Assembly: GCA_003280345.1 (NCBI GenBank)
Contig: QCFB01000009.1
Span: 1 to 64,000, forward strand
DNA: 64,000 nt
Direction: 5' to 3'
Source: Prochlorococcus sp. AG-363-A16
GTDB taxonomy: Bacteria; Cyanobacteriota; Cyanobacteriia; PCC-6307; Cyanobiaceae
Shown: positions 1 through 10,220 of the stretch, one piece after another
Position numbering within the stretch: position 1 is the stretch's first letter
Layout: the number at the start of each line of letters is the position of its first letter
Program-made: the position numbers and the translations under genes
The notes under the pieces: model-generated
What the model was told of the DNA's origin: nothing
What the model saw: the letters and a program-made list of their open reading frames with translations, nothing else
The model's database searches: none

Positions 1-1299
1 GCCACCACTGGACATTTGCTTCATCAAACCACGCATTTTTTGAAAATCAGCCAAAACCTTGTCCACATCAGCTGCTGAATGTCCACTGCCTGAAGCTAAT
101 CGGCGGCGGCGGGAAGGGTTCGCCGCCAATAATTCCGGCTTAGTTCGCTCCTCTGGGGTCATTGAACCGATCATCGCCTCAATGCGCTTAAGTTGCTCCT
201 CACCACTCTTAAGCATCCCATCATCAATTTTGTTCATCCCTGGGATCATTTTCATTAGGCCACCTAAAGAGCCCATTCGCTTTATTAAACGCATCTGCTT
301 AACAAAATCCGAAAAGTCAAATGTTGCCTCCTGCAACTTCCTTTGCATGAGCTCTGCATCCGCAATCTCAACCTCTTTTTGAGCTTTCTCAACCAAGGTA
401 AGAACATCACCCATACCAAGAATGCGACTGGCCATCCTTTCAGGATGGAAAGGCTGCAAGCCTTCGACTTTCTCTCCAGTGCCAATGAATTTGATCGGCT
501 GACCACTTACTTTTCGAATTGAAAGAGCCGCCCCACCCCTTGAATCTCCATCAAGTTTTGTAAGGACCGCCCCAGTAATGCCTACCTTCTCGTGAAATGT
601 CCTAGTTAGGTCAGCAGCCTCCTGACCAATCATTGAATCAACAACAAGCAGCACTTCATTTGGCTGCACCGCTGAACGAATCCGAACCATCTCATCCATC
701 ATCTCTTCATCTATCTGAAGTCTTCCAGCGGTATCAACCAAAACTGTGTCAAAGCCTTCTTGGCGAGCTTTCTCAAGCCCTGCCTTTGCTATTTCCTCAG
801 GTTTTGCTTCAGTTCCCAGATTAAAAACATCTACTTCTATCTGTTCACCAAGAGTGCACAACTGATCAATAGCAGCAGGTCTATAGATATCAGTGGCAAC
901 CATCAATGCTCTTCTACCTTGATCTTTAAGGTGAAGCCCTAACTTCGCGGTCGCAGTTGTTTTACCAGCACCTTGAAGACCCGCCATAAGAACAACAGTT
1001 GGGCCTTCTTCGCTATTAGCCAAAGGAGCGTTTGCACCTCCCATCACCTCAACTAATTGTTCATGCACAACCTGGATAAACTTCTGAGAAGGATTCACCC
1101 CTCTAACAACCTCTGAACCTATTGCTTTCAGACGTACTTCCTCAACAAATTCTTTAACGACGGGCAAGCTGACATCAGCTTCAAGTAGCGCGCGACGCAC
1201 CTGCTTCAAAGCATCATCGACATTTGTTTCACTAATTTGGGCCTCACCTCTAAGCCCCTTTACAGCATCTTCAAAGCGAGATGAAAGCTCTTCAAACAT
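1..1299 (-). CDS. ffh: Signal recognition particle protein Ffh (C-terminus cut by window edge)
   Basis: GTPase of the signal recognition particle. It binds signal sequences of nascent membrane proteins together with the SRP RNA, whose gene also lies in this window near 30.4 kb. The 433 visible codons run from ATG at 1299 and stay open to base 1. They hold the N-terminal helical bundle, a P-loop GLQGAGKTT near residue 103, the DTAGR and TKLDGD GTPase motifs, and the methionine-rich M domain with MIPGMNK and SRRRRLASGSG, which bind RNA. About 50 C-terminal residues are missing compared with the usual length near 485. The identity is secure. Confidence 0.97.
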   Translation of the reverse strand, partial: MFEELSSRFEDAVKGLRGEAQISETNVDDALKQVRRALLEADVSLPVVKEFVEEVRLKAIGSEVVRGVNPSQKFIQVVHEQLVEVMGGANAPLANSEEGPTVVLMAGLQGAGKTTATAKLGLHLKDQGRRALMVATDIYRPAAIDQLCTLGEQIEVDVFNLGTEAKPEEIAKAGLEKARQEGFDTVLVDTAGRLQIDEEMMDEMVRIRSAVQPNEVLLVVDSMIGQEAADLTRTFHEKVGITGAVLTKLDGDSRGGAALSIRKVSGQPIKFIGTGEKVEGLQPFHPERMASRILGMGDVLTLVEKAQKEVEIADAELMQRKLQEATFDFSDFVKQMRLIKRMGSLGGLMKMIPGMNKIDDGMLKSGEEQLKRIEAMIGSMTPEERTKPELLAANPSRRRRLASGSGHSAADVDKVLADFQKMRGLMKQMSSGG

Positions 1300-1368
1300 A
1301 GATACCAAAAAGTGTTGTCATTAAAAGGAAATAGAAAAAGCTTTAAGCCTTCCAAAAAAAGTTTTAGT

Positions 1369-3408
1369 TCAACTGCCGCTTATGAAAGCAACAAGCTGCC
1401 ACAACTTTTTCTCTCGACCAAGGATATATGTAACTTGAAGATTGGGGATGGATGTCTCAGAGATCAATTCCCCAGAAGAATTCATTCGTTGATCTCTATA
1501 GGCCAGCTTTACTTTTACTTCAATCCTTTTGTTTGTTTGATTTACCACCCTGAAAGTAGTAATAGTTGCTTCTATCTTTTGCTTAAGACCTAAGGCTCGA
1601 TCCTTTGCTCGCTGCTTAATAACACGAGTAACTAATAGCTCTCGCGCGACCTTAGATAAATCATCGCTTTTTCTTCCCGCAAGGATAGTTGCCTTACCAT
1701 CTAGCCAAGTCTCTATAAGGCTTCTAATCTGGAACTCACTAGGTTTATCGACAGTTAAAGGCTCTACCCGTTTTGCTTTAGTTACTAAAGCCTTTTCTTT
1801 TGATTCTTTTAAAGTGTCGTCAACCATTGGTTGCTGGTCAGTACTCACATCTGTTTTGAGCTTTGGTCTCAAAACTTGATGCCTTACTACTATTCCCAAA
1901 ACAAGCAAGACAACAACTAAAGAAATACTCTTAAAAAACTTCCTCCCAAAAAAGAAAGAACTTGCCGCATGAAGACTTGAATCCGCATTCTTCGCAAATA
2001 AGTTCCCAAAAAGATTGCTCAGAGCCCAAAAGCTCCCTGAAGAATGAACTGCAATATCCTTTTCCTTTTCAGAAAGTTCCGTTTCTTCAATTTGATAAAG
2101 CTGGCTCTCTTCAACATCAAAATCAGACTCAGCCTCATTGAAACCCAAATCAGACTCATCATCAGAACCTTGCCCAGGCTCTTCTCCAGTTAAAGAAGTT
2201 AAAAATGAGAATCCTGATTTAGCTATCCCAAGTGCTCCCTTACGCTCAAGATTCTCCACATACTTTTGAACATCTCTATCTGCAAACCAAGCCTCAAGAT
2301 CAACCGCACCTGCGTCCACATCCCTATAACCAGGTAAAACATCTCTTCGCAACCAATCTCGGCAATACTCACAAAGAGCACCAAGAGTTTCCCCAGGATA
2401 ATTTTTCAGCCAATCTTGAAGGCTTTCGTCAGGACTAGAAAAGAATCTTTGCTCTGCTTGCTGAACATCTGCAAGCAACAAATCCATCGATCCTAGTAAT
2501 GGCATTTGATCAATCTCTGGAAGATTTAAACGCCTTAGCTGTCTTCGAGCTTCCTCTAATCGCTCTGGCTTTCTCCTGGAGAAACCAACTGCTGCCAAAG
2601 CAAGTACTGAAAGGAATCCTGCATCTGCTGAACTTCTTTTTCGCCAATGAATAAAAAGATCTAACTGTTCCTGAACAGTTAAAAAATTCCTAATCTGCTG
2701 AAAAAAGATTTCAAAATCAGATTGTTTCAATCCTCCAATCAACTGAGAAGAATTTCTACCTTCTAATCCACCTCTCTTTCTCACAAACCCATCTAATAAA
2801 CGTAATCCTTCTTCACGAGATCCCTTGCTTGAGAGATCTCTACTGACTAAATCAAGGATCCGATATGGAAGTAATAAATCAAGCTCTTTTTCAAGGTTTT
2901 TCCTTTCATCAGCAAGCTTGCCCATCCTCTGCAACAACTGAATCCCTTCTTGTAGAAGCAATGCCGCTGCTTCAAAGTGCCTTTGTTCTTGCTCTTGTAG
3001 AGCTGCAGCTCTGCAAGAGCAAGCAGCAATAAGTGTCAAATCAGATTCCCTTCCGCTTCCAAGAGCAGGCGCTTGTGGAGGCTGTAAGGCCTTGCGAGCC
3101 AGCCCAAAAGCCTCATTAGAGGCATCAGCCTCCCAAAGCAAAATCAACCCAGCGACTTCTCTGTTTGATGAAAATTCAAGACCTAAAGCCCCCCCTAACA
3201 AAGCAGTTTCATACTCATCTCGTTGAGATTGATCAGTAAGCAAATCCGCAGAAAGACGTAACAATTCAGCTCTCTGCGCAAGAACTTCATTTGTAAAGCC
3301 TTGCTCAGGAGGCCGGTCCAAGCGCACCTGTAAAGCCCTTAGCACGGCTTGAGAGTCCGCTGAGGGGCTCACACCTAACAAGCGGAAGTGATCAATCGGC
3401 AATTCCAC
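1369..3408 (-). CDS. ftn2: Cell division protein ZipN/Ftn2 (ARC6 homologue)
   Basis: A cyanobacterial division factor that tethers FtsZ to the inner membrane, orthologous to chloroplast ARC6. The 679 residues start with a J-like domain (about 4-70) lacking the HPD tripeptide, as in ARC6. A long helical region follows, then an acidic linker, one transmembrane segment near 493-510 (valine/leucine rich) and a C-terminal IMS-type domain (about 565-679). The start is GTG, because a TGA lies in frame just upstream. It sits 69 bp after ffh on the same strand and diverges from pdhA. FtsZ and FtsQ are encoded 26 kb away in the same window. The call rests on domain order and J-domain sequence. Confidence 0.9.
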   Translation of the reverse strand: MELPIDHFRLLGVSPSADSQAVLRALQVRLDRPPEQGFTNEVLAQRAELLRLSADLLTDQSQRDEYETALLGGALGLEFSSNREVAGLILLWEADASNEAFGLARKALQPPQAPALGSGRESDLTLIAACSCRAAALQEQEQRHFEAAALLLQEGIQLLQRMGKLADERKNLEKELDLLLPYRILDLVSRDLSSKGSREEGLRLLDGFVRKRGGLEGRNSSQLIGGLKQSDFEIFFQQIRNFLTVQEQLDLFIHWRKRSSADAGFLSVLALAAVGFSRRKPERLEEARRQLRRLNLPEIDQMPLLGSMDLLLADVQQAEQRFFSSPDESLQDWLKNYPGETLGALCEYCRDWLRRDVLPGYRDVDAGAVDLEAWFADRDVQKYVENLERKGALGIAKSGFSFLTSLTGEEPGQGSDDESDLGFNEAESDFDVEESQLYQIEETELSEKEKDIAVHSSGSFWALSNLFGNLFAKNADSSLHAASSFFFGRKFFKSISLVVVLLVLGIVVRHQVLRPKLKTDVSTDQQPMVDDTLKESKEKALVTKAKRVEPLTVDKPSEFQIRSLIETWLDGKATILAGRKSDDLSKVARELLVTRVIKQRAKDRALGLKQKIEATITTFRVVNQTNKRIEVKVKLAYRDQRMNSSGELISETSIPNLQVTYILGREKKLWQLVAFISGS

Positions 3409-3512
3409 TTTTCATTACCCCATTGGCAAAGGACTCTAGGTATTGAAAGGGATTTTGCCTATTATTATTCCTCAGCCCCTTACAGTCGTACATCTAGCGA
3501 CAAGTATTTGGC

Positions 3513-4604
3513 ATGAGCCAAAGAACCACAAAGGCCTCTGTGCAAACAATTAATACTCCTTTTGAAGCAGGAGCCCATGCGGAGCGCCTGAGCAGCCTGA
3601 CTTCGGCTGAGAAAGCAAGTTTAGACAGGGAAATAGGCTTGGAGCTTTTTAGGGATATGACCTTGGGAAGGCGATTTGAAGACAAATGCGCTGAGATGTA
3701 TTACCGCGGCAAAATGTTCGGATTTGTTCATTTATATAACGGACAGGAAGCTGTGAGCACAGGAGTAATTGGTGCAATGAAAAAGAAACATGACTGGTTT
3801 TGTAGCACTTATAGAGATCATGTACATGCACTAAGCGCTGGAGTACCAGCAAGAGAAGTTATGAGTGAACTTTTCGGCAAAGAAACCGGTTGCAGTAAAG
3901 GGCGAGGAGGGTCTATGCACCTTTTCTCAAAAGAACACCACCTATTAGGTGGATATGCATTTATAGGAGAAGGCATTCCTGTCGCGCTTGGTTCAGCCTT
4001 TACTAGTCGCTATAAACGCAATGCTCTTGGTGAAAATAACAGCGATTCAGTTACAGCAGCCTTTTTCGGGGACGGAACCTGTAATAACGGACAATTTTAC
4101 GAATGTCTAAATATGGCTCAGCTTTGGAAGCTTCCAATTCTTTTTGTGGTTGAAAACAACAAATGGGCAATTGGCATGGCTCACCATCGAGCAACCAGTG
4201 ATCCTGAAATTTGGAGAAAAGCAGATTCTTTCGGAATGAAAGGAGAGGAAGTTGATGGCATGGATGTTTTAGCAGTTCGAGGAGCCACACAACGAGCCCT
4301 AGAGCGAGCCAGGGCTGGCGAAGGTCCTACTTTGCTGGAGTGTCTTACTTATAGATTTCGTGGGCACTCACTAGCCGATCCTGACGAGCTTCGAGCAGAG
4401 GAAGAGAAAAAATTCTGGGCAAAGAGAGACCCTCTCAAGACTTTGGAGAAAGATCTATCAACAAACAACTTAGTTTCTAGCGATGAATTACGAGCGATAG
4501 AGAAGGAGATTGATGAAGAGGTAAATGACTCAGTTGAATATGCATTGGCTGCAAAAGATCCAAACCCAGAGGATCTCACTAGATACATCTGGGCAGAAAA
4601 TTAA
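3513..4604 (+). CDS. pdhA: Pyruvate dehydrogenase E1 component, alpha subunit
   Basis: Thiamine-diphosphate-dependent subunit that decarboxylates pyruvate in the pyruvate dehydrogenase complex. The TPP/Mg signature is clear: GDGTCNNG at about 186-193, closing with VVENN at 212-216. The loop with [11 protein letters not shown] and the motif [13 protein letters not shown] also fit E1 alpha. The 363 residues are of normal size, with an ATG start. A plausible sigma-70 promoter, TTGAAA at 3443 and TATTCC at 3466 with 17 bp between, lies in the gap shared with ftn2. The E3 subunit is at 15.0-16.5 kb; E1 beta and E2 are not in the window. Confidence 0.97.
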   Translation: MSQRTTKASVQTINTPFEAGAHAERLSSLTSAEKASLDREIGLELFRDMTLGRRFEDKCAEMYYRGKMFGFVHLYNGQEAVSTGVIGAMKKKHDWFCSTYRDHVHALSAGVPAREVMSELFGKETGCSKGRGGSMHLFSKEHHLLGGYAFIGEGIPVALGSAFTSRYKRNALGENNSDSVTAAFFGDGTCNNGQFYECLNMAQLWKLPILFVVENNKWAIGMAHHRATSDPEIWRKADSFGMKGEEVDGMDVLAVRGATQRALERARAGEGPTLLECLTYRFRGHSLADPDELRAEEEKKFWAKRDPLKTLEKDLSTNNLVSSDELRAIEKEIDEEVNDSVEYALAAKDPNPEDLTRYIWAEN

Positions 4605-4666
4605 AATTATTAACTGACGTTTAAAGGTCGTCTTATCAAATGTCTGCGTAGAAATTTAAAACTTGT

Positions 4667-5608
4667 TTAGATGCCACTAGGAAGCTTTCGAGTGAGATTC
4701 CTTAATTTCCTTAAAGCCTTCAATTCAACCTGTCGAACACGCTCTCTAGACACCTCAAGCAAGCGGCCAATCTCAGCCAAAGTATGCCTTTCATTCCCAT
4801 TCAAGCCAAACCTAAGCCTAAGGACATGCTGCTCTTGTTCACTGAGATGACTTAGCCAGCGGCCAAGTTGTTCATGATGTATTCGTTGTTCAACTTTGTT
4901 CAATGGGTCTTCAGAAGATCCATCAGCAATAAGATCTCCCAAAAAGCTTCTTCCCTCCTCTCCATTTACAGGGGCATCCAAGCTACTAGTGGTCAAAGCC
5001 TGACGTAAGAGAGAGTCAAGCTCTTCAATAGGAATTTCCATAGCTTCGGCGATCTCAGCACGACTTGGCATTGCCCCTAGCTTGTGCGCCAAGTCAAGAC
5101 TTACCTTGCGAATTGTCGTGAGCCTTTCACTTAAATGTACTGGCAGGCGAATAGTCCTCGACTGACATGCAATTGCACGCGTCATGCTTTGACGAATCCA
5201 CCAAAATGCGTAGGTAGAAAACTTATATCCTCGAGTTGGGTCAAACTTCTCAACGGCACGCTCTAAACCAAGCGAACCTTCCTGAACCAAGTCGAGAAGC
5301 TCTAAACCCTTCCCTTGATATTTCTTGGCAACACTAACTACTAAACGAAGATTTGCTTTCATCATTCTTTCCTTCGCACGTCTGCCTATTCGTATCAAGC
5401 GACGTTGCTGGTTGGTGAAGTCTTTGCTGTTATCACTAATCGAGCCATCTTCTGTAAGGCTCATCATCATTTGAACCTGATTTCCTAGCTCAATTTCCTC
5501 GGCAGGGGTTAGCAAAGGAATACGCCCAATCGTTGATAAGTACCAACTAATTGGGTCGCCACTTCGACGCCGTTGAGATTCAGCCGATTTAGTCGCTGAT
5601 GAAATCAT
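4667..5608 (-). CDS. Group 2 (RpoD-like) sigma-70 family factor
   Basis: Alternative primary-like sigma factor that directs RNA polymerase to promoters. The 313 residues carry region 1.2 (DPISWYLSTIGRIPLL at 18-33). Region 2 includes LRLVVSVAKKYQGKGLELLD and the promoter-melting segment YKFSTYAFWWIRQSM (128-142). Regions 3 and 4 end with a helix-turn-helix around SRERVRQVELKALRKLR. It lacks the long region 1.1 of the principal SigA, which places it in group 2. Which group 2 member it is cannot be decided from the sequence alone. It converges with pdhA across about 60 bp. Confidence 0.93.
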   Translation of the reverse strand: MISSATKSAESQRRRSGDPISWYLSTIGRIPLLTPAEEIELGNQVQMMMSLTEDGSISDNSKDFTNQQRRLIRIGRRAKERMMKANLRLVVSVAKKYQGKGLELLDLVQEGSLGLERAVEKFDPTRGYKFSTYAFWWIRQSMTRAIACQSRTIRLPVHLSERLTTIRKVSLDLAHKLGAMPSRAEIAEAMEIPIEELDSLLRQALTTSSLDAPVNGEEGRSFLGDLIADGSSEDPLNKVEQRIHHEQLGRWLSHLSEQEQHVLRLRFGLNGNERHTLAEIGRLLEVSRERVRQVELKALRKLRNLTRKLPSGI

Positions 5609-5741
5609 TTCATTCCTGCCCCCACACTATGGAGGGGACTTTCCTACAGATATTGGAAAACACGCCAGGGTTTCAAGATCCCTTCAGATTTCATAAGTGA
5701 AAAACTACACATTTCAATCAAAACTGCCCATTTACAACAAA

Positions 5742-7313
5742 TCACTGTGTCGATAAGCACATTTTTTTATTATTCATGCCAACTACAAGTGCGCTTAAAG
5801 AGTCGGCTATTGAGCTTGCCGTACTGCTATCGCAAGACACTCCTGCAGCTTCTGCATGCAATAAAGCTGATGCAGCTAGCAGCTCAGTTTTAAGGGGGGT
5901 TGAAGAAGCCAAGCAAACCGCCCCTGCTCCGGCAACAAACCCAGCCAAAACATCCCCCAAACCAGAACGCGCTACCCAAGGGGCAGTTTCACATAACTGC
6001 CAAATTGCACCAGAAGGATCAGCAACAACAGTATGGGCTCCTTTAAGCAAAACACTTGCTCCGCTTAGCCGAGCGGCCTCTGAAGCCTTTTCAATAGCAG
6101 AAAAATTATTGACCTCTGGGAACAATCGCTTGAACTCACTGTCATGTGGAGTAATCCAAGTTGGACCCTTTCTCTTCTTAAACCAATGCCAACCTTCTTC
6201 TGAAGAAGCCACTCGATTAAGAGCATCAGCATCCAAAACCAACAAACCAGGGAAAGCTTCTATTGCCTCAGCCTCAATAGTCCAATCTTGAGAACTCTTA
6301 CCTATTCCTGGCCCGATCAAAATCGAATCAATGCGATTAAAATCCAGACCAATAAAAGCTTTTGCAATAGAAACTCCACTATTGAAAGTTGGAAGAACTC
6401 CTTTTAAAACAATTTCTGGTGCCACTTCCCATAAACGATTAGCAAGCAAAGTAGGCAATGCGGCTTGAATACTTCCACACCCACTTGCTAGGGCGCCCCG
6501 CAATGCCAAAAAAGCTGCACCTCGATATTTATCACTACCAGCTAAAACCATCAAACGACCTCTCCCATACTTATTTGCGATATCTAAAGGTTTTGGCCAT
6601 GAAATAGTTTTCACATCAGCTCGACAAATTTTCAATGGCAGGTTCTTTGGCAAAATCTCTAAAACACTTTTAGACAAACCCATATCAATCCTTACCAAGC
6701 GTCCAACGTGATCTATTGCATAGTCAGCAACCAAGCCTTCCTTAATTAATCCAACAGTCAAAGTAAAAGCCGCAAAGGCAGCTCCTCCTTCAAATTCCCT
6801 GCCTGTGTTTGAACAAATGCCTGCAGGAACATCAAGGCTAACTAGTTTCCGAGGTTGGATTTCTTCTCTCGCTTTTAACAATTGAGAAATAAAAGCTGGA
6901 AGTGGTCGCGTTTGACCAATACCAAACAACGCATCAATCCAAAGGGCTCTATTAGCAGGGTCAGGTATTTCTTGGAGCTTTTGAATTCCTAATGATTCCA
7001 CATAAGAAAAATGACCAGCAGTTAGAGACTTGTTTATTTGTAATGGGCACCAAAGGCTGACATTTACTCCTGATAGATGAAGTTCTCTAGCTACAACTAA
7101 TCCATCTCCACCATTGTGCCCTGGTCCTACCAACACAACTACGCCTTCGTTCAACAAAGCAGGCTGCTCGAAAAACCACTTTGCCATTGACAGGCCAACT
7201 CTCTCCATCAAAGCTGGGACAGGCATCCCTCTCGCAAGGATCTCAGCTTCTACGTTTGCCATCTGTTTTGCAGTGACAATTACATTGTCAGCGTTAGCTT
7301 TTGGCCAGGGCAC
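5742..7313 (-). CDS. nnr: Bifunctional NAD(P)H-hydrate epimerase / ADP-dependent dehydratase
   Basis: Repairs damaged NAD(P)H hydrates. The N-terminal YjeF_N domain (about 15-230) epimerises them and carries GPGHNGGDGLVVARELH at 63-79. The C-terminal kinase-like domain (about 240-515) dehydrates the S form with ADP and carries GPGIGKSSQDW, DADALN, ITPHDSEFKR, VLLKGAHTVV and the catalytic SGLGDVLAG loop. The 523 residues match the fused architecture. The start is GTG at 7313, with no ATG nearby in frame. It diverges from mnmA with 44 bp between the starts. Confidence 0.95.
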   Translation of the reverse strand: MPWPKANADNVIVTAKQMANVEAEILARGMPVPALMERVGLSMAKWFFEQPALLNEGVVVLVGPGHNGGDGLVVARELHLSGVNVSLWCPLQINKSLTAGHFSYVESLGIQKLQEIPDPANRALWIDALFGIGQTRPLPAFISQLLKAREEIQPRKLVSLDVPAGICSNTGREFEGGAAFAAFTLTVGLIKEGLVADYAIDHVGRLVRIDMGLSKSVLEILPKNLPLKICRADVKTISWPKPLDIANKYGRGRLMVLAGSDKYRGAAFLALRGALASGCGSIQAALPTLLANRLWEVAPEIVLKGVLPTFNSGVSIAKAFIGLDFNRIDSILIGPGIGKSSQDWTIEAEAIEAFPGLLVLDADALNRVASSEEGWHWFKKRKGPTWITPHDSEFKRLFPEVNNFSAIEKASEAARLSGASVLLKGAHTVVADPSGAIWQLCETAPWVARSGLGDVLAGFVAGAGAVCLASSTPLKTELLAASALLHAEAAGVSCDSSTASSIADSLSALVVGMNNKKMCLSTQ

Positions 7314-7357
7314 GATAATGACTCTTACAAACTCACTATGAAGGGATCTTTGCGGTA

Positions 7358-8578
7358 ATGACTATGCCGCCTTCAAAAGCAATCAAACCTTTGACCTCTG
7401 ATTTGCAGTCTGCAACCAGTGCTGGCGCAAATGCACTTCGGAGCCTAAAAATTCTTGAAGGGGAACATCATGCTGTTGTAGGCCTTTCAGGCGGGGTAGA
7501 TAGCTCCCTCACCGCAGCATTCCTTGCAGAAGCTGGCTGGAAAATAGAAGGCTTAACTCTTTGGCTAATGAGTGGCAAAGGTTCTTGCTGCTCAGACGGG
7601 CTTGTTGATGCAGCAGCTATTTGCGAGCAACTTGGGATCTCTCATCACATAGTGGACTCGAGATCACTTTTCAAGAATGAAATAGTAGGTCGACTCATAA
7701 GTGGTTATCAAGAAGGAATTACTCCTCTGCCATGTTCACAATGCAATCGATCTGTCAAGTTTGCGGCAATGCTCAAATGGGTGGAAGAAAATTATCAAGG
7801 GGCGCGAATTGCAACTGGTCATTACGCAAGGATTAAGTATGCAAAGAGAGCTTTTGAGAAATCGATTAGCAAGGAAGCTTCAACAGGCCGTCATCAACTT
7901 TTGCGTGGACTTGATACACAAAAAGATCAAAGCTATTTCCTCTATGACTTATCACAAGACGTACTCGGGAAAGTTGTCTTTCCACTAGGTGAATTAACGA
8001 AGTCAGAAACCAGGAAAGAATCCCACCGATATGGACTACGCACCGCAAACAAGGCAGAAAGCCAGGATCTTTGCCTTGCTGAACACCATGGCTCAATGAA
8101 AGCTTTTCTAGATACCTACTTACCCCCTCGCAAAGGCGAAATAGTTCTAAATAATGGAAGGGTCATAGGAGAACATGATGGAATTGAACATTTCACAATT
8201 GGCCAGCGCAAAGGACTAGGCGTCTCTTGGCAAGTGCCTCTACATGTAGTGAAGCTTGAACCCTCTTTAAATAGAGTTGTAGTTGCTCCTAGGGAAGAGG
8301 CAGGTCGATCAAACTGCATAGTCAGTCAAGTCAACTGGGTCTCAATAGAGCCCCCTTCCAAATCAAGAGAAGTAGAAGTTCAAGTTCGATATAGAAGTCA
8401 TCCTGTTTTGGCAGAGCTAACACCAATTACGCCGACCGATAAAGACATCAAGAGCAACCGTCCCTATCGATGCAATCTTCAATTCGATAAGGAGCAATTC
8501 TCAATCACCCCAGGGCAGGCAGCAGTTTTTTATTCCAACGAAATCTTGCTTGGAGGAGGGCTAATTGAACAGAGCTGA
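7358..8578 (+). CDS. mnmA: tRNA-specific 2-thiouridylase MnmA
   Basis: Installs the 2-thio group on the wobble uridine of Lys, Glu and Gln tRNAs. The PP-loop SGGVDSS is at 44-50. The catalytic cysteine C129 lies in [10 protein letters not shown] and the second in SQDLCLAEH at C239. The later part holds [10 protein letters not shown] and the C-terminal beta-barrel domain. The length of 406 residues is a little above the norm because of an N-terminal extension of about 35 residues. Two ATG codons (7358 and 7364) could serve as start. Confidence 0.96.
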   Translation: MTMPPSKAIKPLTSDLQSATSAGANALRSLKILEGEHHAVVGLSGGVDSSLTAAFLAEAGWKIEGLTLWLMSGKGSCCSDGLVDAAAICEQLGISHHIVDSRSLFKNEIVGRLISGYQEGITPLPCSQCNRSVKFAAMLKWVEENYQGARIATGHYARIKYAKRAFEKSISKEASTGRHQLLRGLDTQKDQSYFLYDLSQDVLGKVVFPLGELTKSETRKESHRYGLRTANKAESQDLCLAEHHGSMKAFLDTYLPPRKGEIVLNNGRVIGEHDGIEHFTIGQRKGLGVSWQVPLHVVKLEPSLNRVVVAPREEAGRSNCIVSQVNWVSIEPPSKSREVEVQVRYRSHPVLAELTPITPTDKDIKSNRPYRCNLQFDKEQFSITPGQAAVFYSNEILLGGGLIEQS

Positions 8579-8583
8579 ACTAA

Positions 8584-10080
8584 TCAAAGACTTCTTTTAA
8601 GAAGTCTTAAAAGTAAACGAGGTCCAAATAGCCCAATTATTAATAACACCAACAATGGAGATTCTCTCCATTGCAAATATCCAGTTTTGCCCTGCCGAAG
8701 ATTAAGTTCTACTAATCCAATACCTTCATCAAATGGTTTCTGAACGCTACTAACTTCTCCATTCGCAAAAACTAATGCTGACGGACCAGTATTAGCCACA
8801 CTTATGAGATCTCTAGAGGTTTCGATACTTCTCAACTGAGCAAGCGCAATAAACTGCCTCTGAAGTGAAATTGGGTATGGATCAAGATTTGCCGCAGCCA
8901 TAATCCATTCGGCACCATCAACAACTGCTTGGGCAATGCCATGCCCATTGCTCAATTCATAACAAATTGCCACTGCAACATTGGGACCACTCCAAGAGAG
9001 CAGTCTGGAAGGTTCTCCAGCTTCAAGACCTCCAACAGCAGATAACCCTGCCACGTGAAATTCAAACAAATTGGGCACCCATTCTCCAAGGGGTACTAAA
9101 CGGTGTTTATCTACAAATGAGGAAAACGTGCTTTTGCCCTCTTCAAAAACAAGGACAGAACTTCTTTTTGCTCCTCGTACCAACCTAAACCCCCCGGAAA
9201 GCAACGGGATAGGTGCACGAGAAAGAAGTTGCTGATTAGCCATCAGAGTCCCTTCAGGGGCTAAAAGCCAAGAAGCTCCTAATGCCGTTGAACGGTTCAA
9301 AGAATCCTGCACAAGATCTGGCAGACGATTTAAGTGATTTAAAGAAAACTTTTCACGTATAGGGGTAGCCGGTTGCCACAGCGCTACAGGAATTGTTTGT
9401 TTAACGGATTGATTTGTAGCCAAAAGACTCCATCCAAACGCATGGGCAAAAACGACAAAGACAAGTCCAATAGAAAGTGACTTTTTCCATTCGAGACCAT
9501 TATTTATCGCAAGAAAAACATGTCTTATCCAAAAAGCAATCAACAAGTTCAAAACGGCCAGGCCTCCCACCCCAAACCACCTAGCCAAGCCTGCAAGGGC
9601 CCTGTCCCCTGGCAAAAGGCTCGCACCTATTCCTATCCAAAACAAAGGCAAGCAAGCTAGGGCCACTTCCGCTAGTCCCCAAATAGCAGCAAGAGAAATT
9701 GCATAAAAAATCTGCCCTCCACCACCGCAATCTCTTATCCTTACCAAAAAAGGACGCTGCCCAATCCAAGACCAAAGACCTACCAATAAACCTGCGGCCA
9801 TCCCACAAAACAGCCAAATCGAAATTGCTATTGGCAAGCTAAATGGAGCTGGCACACCTATCCAATTGAGTGGATGAAGAGATAAAAGCCACCGATGACT
9901 AAGTAGAACAGCTATTGCACCCCAAATAAATCCAGCCAATGGCTTTTTACTTGCAGACCAAAGCAATGCCAGAGCTAATGGCATAAAAACTATTCCAAAC
10001 TGCGAGAGACCTAAACCTCCTAAAACCCCACCAATAAACCCTTGAATTAATACCAAAGTCTGATGATTTCGAATACTCAT
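8584..10080 (-). CDS. lnt: Apolipoprotein N-acyltransferase
   Basis: Adds the third acyl chain to lipoproteins at the periplasmic face of the inner membrane. The first 220 residues are a run of hydrophobic segments. The carbon-nitrogen hydrolase domain follows, with the triad visible as E276 (LLAPEGTLM), K325 (VDKHRLVPLGEW) and C373 (VAICYELSNG), counting from the ATG at 10080. A last membrane segment (LLVLLIIGLFGPRLLLRLL) closes the 498-residue protein. It converges with mnmA, leaving only 5 bp between the stop codons. Confidence 0.95.
   Translation of the reverse strand: MSIRNHQTLVLIQGFIGGVLGGLGLSQFGIVFMPLALALLWSASKKPLAGFIWGAIAVLLSHRWLLSLHPLNWIGVPAPFSLPIAISIWLFCGMAAGLLVGLWSWIGQRPFLVRIRDCGGGGQIFYAISLAAIWGLAEVALACLPLFWIGIGASLLPGDRALAGLARWFGVGGLAVLNLLIAFWIRHVFLAINNGLEWKKSLSIGLVFVVFAHAFGWSLLATNQSVKQTIPVALWQPATPIREKFSLNHLNRLPDLVQDSLNRSTALGASWLLAPEGTLMANQQLLSRAPIPLLSGGFRLVRGAKRSSVLVFEEGKSTFSSFVDKHRLVPLGEWVPNLFEFHVAGLSAVGGLEAGEPSRLLSWSGPNVAVAICYELSNGHGIAQAVVDGAEWIMAAANLDPYPISLQRQFIALAQLRSIETSRDLISVANTGPSALVFANGEVSSVQKPFDEGIGLVELNLRQGKTGYLQWRESPLLVLLIIGLFGPRLLLRLLKRSL
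8587..8608. repeat. Perfect palindrome at the mnmA/lnt convergence
   Basis: AAGACTTCTT, two T bases, then AAGAAGTCTT form a 10-bp perfect inverted repeat. It starts directly after the lnt stop triplet on the plus strand, so it encodes the last seven residues of lnt. It lies between two converging genes and could act as a bidirectional transcription stop, but neither strand has a clear U tract behind the stem. Confidence 0.5.
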
Positions 10081-10220
10081 CAAATGTCCTTCATATAAAG
10101 CTGCTTAAAACTGCTCAGCCTGTTTGACAAACCAATATCTTAAAAAAAATGACTTAATAGATCATTAACTCATTTTGGCAATCCTTAAAAACAGACAAGT
10201 AATTTCACTTCTCTACATTT

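Noticed and set aside
5776-6291. 171-codon open frame on the plus strand
   Set aside because: It lies fully inside the coding region of nnr on the other strand. Its composition is that of an antisense shadow (alanine, serine and proline rich), with no family motif.
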